A stretch of 10,404 bases of DNA from Bifidobacteriaceae bacterium (GTDB lineage: Bacteria; Actinomycetota; Actinomycetes; Actinomycetales; Bifidobacteriaceae). The notes beneath the pieces were generated by a model. That model saw nothing but the letters and a program-made list of their open reading frames with translations, did no database searches and was not told the origin of the DNA. The first letter of the stretch is position 1, and each line of letters begins with the position of its first letter. The position numbers and the translations under genes were made by a program. The stretch is from contig JAUMUB010000030.1 in assembly GCA_030530905.1 (NCBI GenBank), positions 1-10,404 of the forward strand, written 5' to 3'. Below are positions 1 through 5,812 of this stretch, piece by piece.

Positions 1-40
1 TTAAAGATTGCATATTAGCAAGTATTTATTATGTTGTGAT

Positions 41-74
41 AAAATAAAAGCCTTCTGAGAATACTCAAAAGGCT
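41..74 (-). terminator. Rho-independent terminator of tRNA-Lys
   Basis: On the minus strand an 11-bp stem (arms 64-74 and 49-59, one C-A mismatch, 4-nt loop at 60-63) is followed by a T-rich tract (complement of 41-48). It begins 8 nt past the tRNA 3' end, so it most likely ends the monocistronic tRNA transcript. Confidence 0.85.
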
Positions 75-81
75 GAAAACG

Positions 82-154
82 TGCCCCCCCAGGGACTCGA
101 ACCCTGAACCCACGACTTAAAAGGACGCTGCTCTAACCATTGAGCCAGAGGGGC
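82..154 (-). tRNA. tRNA-Lys (anticodon UUU)
   Basis: This 73-nt minus-strand tRNA folds into a full cloverleaf. The acceptor stem is GCCCCTC paired with GGGGGGC (one G-U pair), with discriminator A. The D-arm is GCTC/GAGC, the anticodon loop is CTTTTAA, and the T-arm is CAGGG TTCGAGT CCCTG. The anticodon TTT decodes AAA and AAG lysine codons. CCA is not encoded; the next bases are CGT, so CCA must be added after transcription. The anticodon stem as I align it has a G-U pair at its base and a U-U mismatch at 30-40, which is slightly irregular. All other invariant positions look normal, and the gene has its own promoter and terminator. Confidence 0.96.
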
Positions 155-164
155 AACGTTGGTT

Positions 165-193
165 ATTTTACAACAAGCTTAGAAAAATAACAA
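165..193 (-). promoter_or_regulatory. Candidate promoter of tRNA-Lys
   Basis: Minus strand: -35 TTGTTA (complement of 188-193), a 17-nt spacer, and -10 TAAAAT (complement of 165-170). The expected start site near 158 is only a few bases before the mature tRNA 5' end at 154, as is usual for tRNA genes. Confidence 0.65.
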
Positions 194-219
194 CTAGTAG
201 GCTTGTTGCGCGTGTACAA

Positions 220-480
220 TTATTCAATCATTCCCAAAGCTTCAAGCTTCTTTGCAATTTGTGTTGCTGAAGGTTCAACGAAGATAGTATTATCAGGAAA
301 TACTACAACTGGAATATGTTGCTGGCCACTAATTTCAATAGCCTTTTCTTTAGCGCCTTCTTCTGATTCAATATCATGCCAAATATAATCAACACCGTAT
401 TTTTTAAATGCTGCTTTAGCGCGAACGCAGTCGCCACACCAGTCTGCACCGTATACGTGAATTTCATTTTCAGCTGTCAT
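220..480 (-). CDS. Glutaredoxin-like / mycoredoxin-type thiol-disulfide oxidoreductase
   Basis: This small cytoplasmic redox protein has 86 aa, the normal length for single-domain glutaredoxins. It shows the thioredoxin-fold start (HVYGADWCGDC), with the redox pair Cys15-Gly-Asp-Cys18 at the head of the first helix. A cis-proline loop follows (HIPVVVF, Pro57), then the C-terminal EPSATQ segment that corresponds to the cofactor-binding TNPS-like motif. The WCGxC context is closest to actinobacterial mycoredoxin and NrdH-like proteins, not to classical CPYC glutaredoxins. The ATG at 478-480 is preceded by a strong AAAGGAG site about 5 nt away. The family reduces protein disulfides or mixed disulfides. 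The electron donor here (mycothiol, another thiol, or TrxB directly) cannot be told from sequence. Confidence 0.85.
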   Translation of the reverse strand: MTAENEIHVYGADWCGDCVRAKAAFKKYGVDYIWHDIESEEGAKEKAIEISGQQHIPVVVFPDNTIFVEPSATQIAKKLEALGMIE

Positions 481-515
481 AAGAACTCCTTTACATTAAG
501 TTCAAGTATACGCGC

Positions 516-543
516 ATTATATGGTAGTAGTTTTCACCATATA
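516..543 (-). promoter_or_regulatory. Candidate glutaredoxin-gene promoter with overlapping palindrome
   Basis: A perfect -10 hexamer TATAAT lies on the minus strand (complement of 516-521), about 28 nt of leader before the glutaredoxin start codon. No good -35 is visible at 17 nt. A perfect 8-bp inverted repeat (518-525 and 536-543, 10-nt spacer) overlaps the -10. It could be an operator or a T-tract-less hairpin at the end of the upstream glycosyltransferase transcript. Confidence 0.45.
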
Positions 544-558
544 TGCTAGCCTACAAAT

Positions 559-1587
559 TTAGTTAAAACCAACCGTATATTTTGCGATCCAATAAATACT
601 ACGCACAATACTTCTACCTAATAATCCAGGTATTTTCATAATCCTACCAAATGCTGATTTGGAAATATCCTTATATAAGGTTGGTGATTTTTTACGAATA
701 TTCTCCCACACTTCCTGTTTTATTGCGTAGTTTTCCTTTTTATGAGAAAGAATAAGAAATGCAGAAGTTACCGAAGTTTGTAAAGCAAGATAATGAGTCA
801 TGTATTGGTATAATCCGCGACTAACAGAATCTTTTTTAGGTGTTGCATCAACCATGCACTCGTTTACAAGACGCAACTGGTTTACTTTTTTAATCATCGT
901 CTTTGTTTCAACCGATTGACCTTCACGGCCAATAAAATAATGGTAGAACGGAATATCCATGTAGTACATGGTTTTAACCCAAGGAAGTGGTTGATACGAG
1001 TAGATGAAATCAACGTAGAATGTGTGCTCAGGGAGCTGTAATTTACTCTGACGTAAAATTTCCGTGCGGTAAATAAGCGTGTGCATAATAAGATATTGTG
1101 AGAGTTTAGGCTTGGAAATATCATCCCAAGTGAGTAAGGTGTTTTTAGGGATAAAACTGCTCATGTGCATTTCATGTTTTGTGTGACGTTCTGGAGAGTC
1201 ATACATGTAATTTGTGATGAATAAGTCAATAGGATTCTGGGACGTTACTTGCTTACGCAAAAACTCAATAACTTTCTTATAAGCATCCTTATCCACCCAA
1301 TCGTCAGCGTCAACAATTTTGACGTATTCGCCGGTAGCATGAGCAATACCATTATTAACAGCTCCGCCATGCCCCTTGTTTTCTTGATGCACAGCTTTAA
1401 TATTTGGGTGCTCACGTTGTAGAGAATCTGCTAAGGCAGCAGTGCCATCTTTTGAGCCATCGTCAACAATAATAATTTCAATATCATCAGTTTTTTCAGT
1501 AGATAATATGGAAGTGACGCAACGAGTTAAATATTGCTCCATATTATATGCTGGGATGACAAAGCTCAGAGTTATTCCTGTATTCAT
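559..1587 (-). CDS. Family 2 glycosyltransferase (GT-A fold)
   Basis: This 342-aa protein has an N-terminal GT2 catalytic domain. The visible motifs in order are FVIPAYN (9-15), which starts the nucleotide-binding fold; VDDGSKDGT (41-49); NKGHGGAVNNGI (70-81); and the metal- and sugar-nucleotide-binding DxD region VDADDW (92-97). The C-terminal two thirds lack strong membrane helices, although the tail (RSIYWIAKYTVGF) is basic and aromatic and could touch the membrane. The family transfers a sugar from a nucleotide sugar to cell-wall, teichoic-acid-like, exopolysaccharide or lipid acceptors. Donor and acceptor cannot be assigned from sequence. The ATG at 1585-1587 has an AAGGTG ribosome site about 6 nt upstream. 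The gene is divergent from ftsY and is not embedded in a polysaccharide cluster, so context gives no substrate. Confidence 0.85.
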   Translation of the reverse strand: MNTGITLSFVIPAYNMEQYLTRCVTSILSTEKTDDIEIIIVDDGSKDGTAALADSLQREHPNIKAVHQENKGHGGAVNNGIAHATGEYVKIVDADDWVDKDAYKKVIEFLRKQVTSQNPIDLFITNYMYDSPERHTKHEMHMSSFIPKNTLLTWDDISKPKLSQYLIMHTLIYRTEILRQSKLQLPEHTFYVDFIYSYQPLPWVKTMYYMDIPFYHYFIGREGQSVETKTMIKKVNQLRLVNECMVDATPKKDSVSRGLYQYMTHYLALQTSVTSAFLILSHKKENYAIKQEVWENIRKKSPTLYKDISKSAFGRIMKIPGLLGRSIVRSIYWIAKYTVGFN

Positions 1588-1624
1588 TCTTTCACCTTAC
1601 GCTGATACTGCATATAAATGTAGC

Positions 1625-1654
1625 ATTAGATATTTCCATAATTAGTACAGGCAA
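1625..1654 (-). promoter_or_regulatory. Possible promoter of the glycosyltransferase gene
   Basis: Minus strand: TTGCCT (complement of 1649-1654), an 18-nt spacer, and TCTAAT (complement of 1625-1630). It lies in the 134-bp gap between the divergent glycosyltransferase and ftsY start codons. It is a weak match with no independent support. Confidence 0.3.
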
Positions 1655-1721
1655 TTCTTATATGCACAATAATAGGTATATGCTGTTCTTGCTGTCCTTT
1701 TACAACCATAGACTTTTTAAT

Positions 1722-2852
1722 ATGGATATGAATACTATATATATAGGATTAGCTGTTTTAGTAGCATTAATCGCCATTGGTGTTATTGCTTATCTCATAA
1801 GTCATAAGAAGAAGGTTCAAAGTCAGAGCGAAGTAACGCAATCTGCACAAACTTCTGAGCAGTCTTCTGAGCAGTTAGATAAACAAAATTCATCGGAAAC
1901 ATCAGTTTCGCAAATCGATGTACCTGAATCAAGCGCTTCTAGAATGGAACGCTTAACAAGTCGCTTGTCTAAAAGCTCAAATCCATTTGGTAAAGCATTA
2001 TTTAACATTCTTACAAAAGATAATCTTTCTGAAAATGATTGGGAAGAAATAGAGGATACTTTATTATTAGCGGATGTTGGAGCTCAAGCTAGTGCTGATT
2101 TAGTGGATGAGCTGCGAACAGACTCACGTATTTCGAATGCAAAAGATGTGCAAGAAGTTCGAGAAGCGTTGCGTGCAAAACTCTTATCTGTAGTAGACGA
2201 GAATACTGACCGTACATTGCAATGTTTCAAACCAGAGGCGCATAAACCAAGCGTGATTATGATGGTTGGCGTAAATGGCACGGGTAAAACAACAACAGCT
2301 GGAAAATTAGCACGCTTATTCGTTTCAGAAAATAAATCAGTGCTCTTGGGAGCGGCTGATACTTTCCGTGCTGCTGCAGCTGATCAGCTTGAAACATGGG
2401 GTCAGCGTGTTGAAGTGCCTGTTGTGCGCTCGCAAAAAGAGGGAGCAGATCCTGCCTCAGTGGCATTTGAGGCGGCAGAGCGTGCGGTGAAAGAACAAAA
2501 AGATATTCTGATTGTAGATACTGCTGGTCGTTTACAAAATAAGTCAAATCTTATGGAAGAGCTTGGTAAGATTCGCCGAGTGATTGAAAAGAATACCCCT
2601 GTTGATGAGGTGCTTTTAGTGCTGGATGCCACCACAGGTCAAAATGGTATGGTGCAGGCAAAAGTTTTTGCTGAGGCTATTGGTATTACCGGAGTTGTGT
2701 TGACTAAATTAGATGGTTCTGCTCGTGGTGGAATTGTGATTTCGGTACAACGTGAATTAGGTGTTCCAGTCAAATTGGTTGGACTTGGTGAAGGCCCAGA
2801 TGATTTATCCGTATTTGATCCAGTAAGTTTTGTGGATGGTATTTTAGGATAA
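1722..2852 (+). CDS. ftsY: Signal recognition particle receptor FtsY (SRP GTPase)
   Basis: FtsY docks SRP-ribosome complexes at the membrane and hydrolyses GTP with Ffh to hand nascent membrane proteins to SecYEG. From the chosen start it has 376 aa. Residues 5-28 form a hydrophobic helix followed by KKK, a membrane anchor typical of actinobacterial FtsY. A Gln/Ser/Glu-rich acidic linker covers about 35-70, the N-domain helices about 80-170, and the G-domain follows. That domain shows GVNGTGKTTT (P-loop, from 183), DTFRAAAADQL (about 213-223), DTAGR (266-270), TKLDGSARGG (328-337) and GLGEGPDDLSVFDP near the end. The frame is open back to an ATG at 1662, but the first 20 residues look non-conserved. 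I chose the ATG at 1722 because the anchor starts right after it; the ATG at 1728 is also possible. No clear ribosome site precedes any of them. Confidence 0.95.
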   Translation: MDMNTIYIGLAVLVALIAIGVIAYLISHKKKVQSQSEVTQSAQTSEQSSEQLDKQNSSETSVSQIDVPESSASRMERLTSRLSKSSNPFGKALFNILTKDNLSENDWEEIEDTLLLADVGAQASADLVDELRTDSRISNAKDVQEVREALRAKLLSVVDENTDRTLQCFKPEAHKPSVIMMVGVNGTGKTTTAGKLARLFVSENKSVLLGAADTFRAAAADQLETWGQRVEVPVVRSQKEGADPASVAFEAAERAVKEQKDILIVDTAGRLQNKSNLMEELGKIRRVIEKNTPVDEVLLVLDATTGQNGMVQAKVFAEAIGITGVVLTKLDGSARGGIVISVQRELGVPVKLVGLGEGPDDLSVFDPVSFVDGILG

Positions 2853-2979
2853 GTAGTTTGTGTAATTCATGAAATTTGTTGTATATCAAATTCTGAACAA
2901 TAAATTATTGAAGTCAGTTTATGTATTGGTAACACAAAAATTCCGTAGAATATAAGGGAAAAGTAGTTATCTACTATAT

Positions 2980-3010
2980 TTGACTTCTAGAAGTGGTTTT
3001 TTTGTTTAAT
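2980..3010 (+). promoter_or_regulatory. Candidate promoter region of amtB-glnB
   Basis: TTGACT (2980-2985) is followed after 19 nt by TTTAAT (3005-3010), a spacer slightly longer than ideal. A 12-bp palindrome, ACTTCTAGAAGT (2983-2994), overlaps the -35 and ends just before a T7 run, so this could instead be a weak terminator for ftsY. A second possible start is the extended -10 TGCTATATA (3043-3051). The two cannot be ranked by eye. Confidence 0.35.
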
Positions 3011-3065
3011 GCGTTTGTAACATGCTTGAAAAATAATTACGGTGCTATATACAACAAACAAGTCC

Positions 3066-3083
3066 GTGCACATTTTTGTGCAC
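3066..3083 (+). repeat. Inverted repeat GTGCACA-N4-TGTGCAC in the amtB leader
   Basis: A perfect 7-bp inverted repeat with a TTTT spacer lies 27 nt before the amtB start codon. Each arm contains GTGCAC, itself a 6-bp palindrome, and the two copies start 12 bp apart, about one helical turn. It could be a DNA operator for a dimeric regulator or an RNA hairpin in the 5' leader. No T tract follows as in a standard terminator. Confidence 0.6.
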
Positions 3084-3110
3084 ATTCGTTTTTAGGAGAA
3101 GGCGGTTTTT

Positions 3111-4403
3111 ATGGATTCAGGAAATACCGCGTGGCTACTTGTAGCTGCGTCATTCGTATTCTTAATGACGCCGGCAGTGGCGTTCTTCTACGGAGGAATG
3201 GTACGCTCGAAGGCAATTTTGAACATGTTAATGCTTTCAGCCGGTTCTATTGCAGTTACAAGCATTGTATGGGCTTTATGGGGTTGGTCAATTGCTTATG
3301 CTGGTCATGATATTGCAGGCATTTTTGGTGATCCTGCAGCAGGATTTTTGTTAAAGGATTCTGTGCTTGCTGATGCAAGCTCAGGAACATACACCTCTGT
3401 CGCTGCTGATGCTAACGGCATTCCAAGCACGGTAACAGTTGCGTTCCAAGCAACGTTTGCAATGATTACTGTAGCTTTGATTTCTGGTGCTATTGCAGAA
3501 CGTATTAAGTACAGCACTTGGATGATTTTCGTAGCATTGTGGATTACATTTGTTTATGCTCCAATGGCACACATGGTTTGGAATGGTGGTTTGCTTTCTG
3601 GCACTGGCGCAATTTCTCAGGCAATCGGTGCTGCAGCTCACGATTTCGCAGGTGGTACGGTTGTGCATATTAATGCGGCAATTGCAGCATTAGTTGTTGT
3701 TCTTATTATTGGTAAGCGTCACGGTTTCGGCACTCAGCCATTCCGTCCACACAATGTTCCATTCGTAATGCTTGGTGCATTCCTTCTCTGGTTCGGCTGG
3801 TTCGGCTTCAACGCTGGTTCAGCTCTTAAGGCAGATGGTAACGCTGGCTATGCTTGGTTAAGCACCACACTCGCAGCAGCAGCAGCTATGCTTGCATGGG
3901 GCTTCACAGAGCGTGTTCGTACGGGACACTATACCGCAATGGGTGCAGCTTCCGGCATGGTTGCAGGCCTTGTTGCTATTACCCCAGCAGCTGATGTTGT
4001 TTCACCACTTTGGGCTATTGTATTAGGTGCAATCACCGGTGTAATATGCTGCTTAGCATGTTCCTTGAAGTTCAAGTTCGGATATGATGATTCCCTTGAT
4101 GTTGTCGGTGTTCATGGCGTAGGTGGTGTACTTGGCTGCGTACTTATCGGCTTCTTTGCAAGTGGTACTGGCTTATTCAGTGGTGGTGACTATAAGCAGC
4201 TTCTCGTGCAGGTATGCATCGCATTAGTTGCAATTCTCTACTCCGCTGTAATTACCGCAATCATCGCATTCGTACTTGAAAAGACTGTTGGATGGCGTGT
4301 ATCTAAGGAAGATGAGATTCACGGTGTCGATGTCTCTGATCAGGGTGAACGCGGTTATGATTTCGCAGGCGGAAATGGTTATACATTAAGAGAGGTGCAA
4401 TAA
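3111..4403 (+). CDS. amtB: Ammonium channel AmtB (Amt/Mep/Rh family)
   Basis: This 430-aa polytopic membrane protein conducts ammonium or ammonia into the cytoplasm as a trimer. The start ATG follows an AGGAG/AAGG stretch (3094-3102). The mature Amt core begins almost at once (AWLLVAASFVFLMTPAVAFFYGGMVR), so there is no long signal peptide. Family landmarks are FQATFAMITVAL (112-123, outer Phe gate at 116), HDFAGGTVVHI (177-187, with Asp178 and the first pore His186), WFGWFGFNAGS (227-237, second Phe gate) and VVGVHGVGG (331-339, second pore His335). These match the twin-His pore of E. coli AmtB. About 11 membrane helices are expected. The C-terminal tail (WRVSKEDEIHGVDVSDQGERGY) is the conserved cytoplasmic region through which PII proteins block the channel. 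Its stop codon overlaps the glnB start (TAATG), so the two genes are co-translated. Confidence 0.97.
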   Translation: MDSGNTAWLLVAASFVFLMTPAVAFFYGGMVRSKAILNMLMLSAGSIAVTSIVWALWGWSIAYAGHDIAGIFGDPAAGFLLKDSVLADASSGTYTSVAADANGIPSTVTVAFQATFAMITVALISGAIAERIKYSTWMIFVALWITFVYAPMAHMVWNGGLLSGTGAISQAIGAAAHDFAGGTVVHINAAIAALVVVLIIGKRHGFGTQPFRPHNVPFVMLGAFLLWFGWFGFNAGSALKADGNAGYAWLSTTLAAAAAMLAWGFTERVRTGHYTAMGAASGMVAGLVAITPAADVVSPLWAIVLGAITGVICCLACSLKFKFGYDDSLDVVGVHGVGGVLGCVLIGFFASGTGLFSGGDYKQLLVQVCIALVAILYSAVITAIIAFVLEKTVGWRVSKEDEIHGVDVSDQGERGYDFAGGNGYTLREVQ

Positions 4404-4741
4404 TGAAGCTCGTAACAGCAATTATTCAGCCATACAAGCTTGATGAAGTAAAAACAGCTTTGGCGAATGCTGGCGTACACGGTTTAACTGTTTCAGAGGC
4501 AAGCGGTTATGGTCGTCAGCGTGGTCACACAGAGATTTATCGTGGATCACGATATACAGTAGATTTAATTGATAAACTTCGTCTTGAAGTTATTAGTGAA
4601 GATGCAGCAGTTGATGAGATCGTTAAAGTGATTGTTGATTCTGCTGGCACTGGAACTGTTGGTGATGGAAAGATTTGGGTTACTCCACTTGAGTCTGTGA
4701 CTCGTGTTCGTACGGGTGAGACCGGAGCTCAAGCTTTATAA
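4403..4741 (+). CDS. glnB: Nitrogen regulatory PII protein
   Basis: This 112-aa trimeric signal protein binds ATP/ADP and 2-oxoglutarate and reports nitrogen and energy status, classically by docking on AmtB. The T-loop is intact: YGRQRGHTEIYRGSRY (36-51), with Gln39 for 2-oxoglutarate/Mg-ATP binding and Tyr51, the residue uridylylated or adenylylated by GlnD in many bacteria. The second PII signature, TGTVGDGKIWV, is at about 83-93, and Arg101/Arg103 sit in the nucleotide-binding C-terminus. Its ATG shares one base with the amtB stop and is preceded by AGAGGTG at 4391-4397. A GlnK-type role linked to AmtB is inferred from the pairing. A terminator follows and no glnD is present downstream in this window. 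Confidence 0.97.
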   Translation: MKLVTAIIQPYKLDEVKTALANAGVHGLTVSEASGYGRQRGHTEIYRGSRYTVDLIDKLRLEVISEDAAVDEIVKVIVDSAGTGTVGDGKIWVTPLESVTRVRTGETGAQAL

Positions 4742-4772
4742 ATCTTTTAATCAAATAATATTAATGACATTG

Positions 4773-4816
4773 TGATATGTTTAAAGCCTCCCAATTGGGA
4801 GGCTTTAAACATATCA
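4773..4816. terminator. Bidirectional terminator between glnB and trxB (44-bp perfect palindrome)
   Basis: Two perfect 20-nt arms flank a central AATT, itself palindromic, so symmetry extends over all 44 bp. The core AAAGCCTCCC/GGGAGGCTTT is the usual GC-rich terminator stem bounded by A and T runs. Continued U-rich sequence follows in the plus direction (ATTTTATTTAAG). It lies 31 bp after glnB and 30 bp after the trxB stop, so it can end both converging transcripts. Confidence 0.93.
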
Positions 4817-4846
4817 TTTTATTTAAGAATAATACTTAATAGAAGT

Positions 4847-5785
4847 TTACTCTTCGGTTAAATATGCTTGGGCATCAAGTGCTGCACGGCAGCCCATTCC
4901 TGCTGCTGAGATTGCTTGACGATATACGCTATCAACAACGTCGCCTGCGGCGAAAACGCCCGGAACGCTAGTGCGTGTTGAAGCTCCATCAACTTTAATA
5001 TAGCCCTGCTCATCAAGTGCTAGTGCACCATTTAAGAATGAAGTAGTAGGAGTGTGGCCAATAGCGATGAAAATACCTTCAGCATCCAATGTGCTTGTAG
5101 AATTATCGATTACATTACGAACTGTGATGTTTTGAGCGGTTGTGCCATCGCCGTTGATTGATTCGATAACACTGTTAGTAAGGAATTGAATCTTTTCGTT
5201 TTCCTTAGCACGCTCGACCATAATTTTTGAAGCGCGGAATTCATCACGACGGTGAACTAAAGTGACAGAAGATCCAAATCGGCTTAGGAAATTAGCTTCT
5301 TCAAACGCGCTGTCGCCACCACCTACAACAACTATAGGCTTATCTTTAAAGAAGAAACCATCACATGTAGCACAGTAGGAAACACCGTTGCCTGAATATT
5401 CAAGTTCTCCTGGAACATTTAATTTACGATACTGTGAACCAGTGGTAATAACAATGGTACGAGCAGTGTATGTTTCACCCATATCAACAGTTACTTTTTT
5501 GAGTTCGCCAGAAAAGTCAACGCTAACAACGTCGTCGAATTCAATTTCTGCTCCGAATTTTTCAGCCTGAGTTTGCATAGATTCCATAAGTTCTGGACCC
5601 ATTATGCCGTCAGGGAAACCGGGGAAATTCTCGACTTCGGTTGTATTCATTAGCTGTCCACCTGGAGTTATTGCACCAGCAATTACCAGTGGCGCATATC
5701 CTGCGCGTGCTAAATATAGTGCAGCAGTGTAGCCAGCAGGACCAGAACCAATAACAATAACGTCTTTGATAGAACTAGAAGTCAT
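4847..5785 (-). CDS. trxB: Thioredoxin reductase (NADPH)
   Basis: This 312-aa cytoplasmic flavoenzyme passes electrons from NADPH through FAD and a redox-active disulfide to thioredoxin. The N-terminal FAD Rossmann motif is GSGPAG (13-18), followed by PGGQLMNTTEVENFPGF (41-57). The NADPH domain carries the active-site Cys138-Ala-Thr-Cys141, GGGDSAFEEA (155-164) and the NADPH-selective HRRDEFRAS (178-186). The C-terminal FAD motif GVFAAGDVVD is near 278. Length is standard for the low-molecular-weight enzyme and there is no fused thioredoxin domain, unlike mycobacterial variants. The ATG at 5783-5785 has AAGGTGA just upstream. It is the last gene of a minus-strand unit, 27 nt after the Ddl-like gene, and ends at the shared terminator. 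It is a plausible reductant for the WCGDC protein at 220-480 (inference). Confidence 0.97.
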   Translation of the reverse strand: MTSSSIKDVIVIGSGPAGYTAALYLARAGYAPLVIAGAITPGGQLMNTTEVENFPGFPDGIMGPELMESMQTQAEKFGAEIEFDDVVSVDFSGELKKVTVDMGETYTARTIVITTGSQYRKLNVPGELEYSGNGVSYCATCDGFFFKDKPIVVVGGGDSAFEEANFLSRFGSSVTLVHRRDEFRASKIMVERAKENEKIQFLTNSVIESINGDGTTAQNITVRNVIDNSTSTLDAEGIFIAIGHTPTTSFLNGALALDEQGYIKVDGASTRTSVPGVFAAGDVVDSVYRQAISAAGMGCRAALDAQAYLTEE

Positions 5786-5812
5786 TTTTCACCTTACGTA
5801 AATAAAATTATT

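Noticed and set aside
162..208. Interleaved inverted repeats (GTTATTTT/AAAATAAC and CAACAAGC/GCTTGTTG) after the glutaredoxin gene
   Set aside because: The loops are long, there is no T tract in the right place, and the bases overlap the tRNA promoter. Not convincing as a terminator or structured RNA.
894..1124. Second minus-strand frame inside the glycosyltransferase
   Set aside because: It lies fully within the glycosyltransferase gene in a shifted frame and has no family features.
2257..2635. Long open frames on the minus strand inside ftsY
   Set aside because: They run antisense to the strongly conserved FtsY GTPase domain, have no recognisable domain and no ribosome site. They are shadow frames.
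2993..3310. Plus-strand open frame of 105 codons entering amtB
   Set aside because: It overlaps the amtB start in another frame, is Cys-rich and low-similarity looking, and crosses the leader repeats. Most likely chance.
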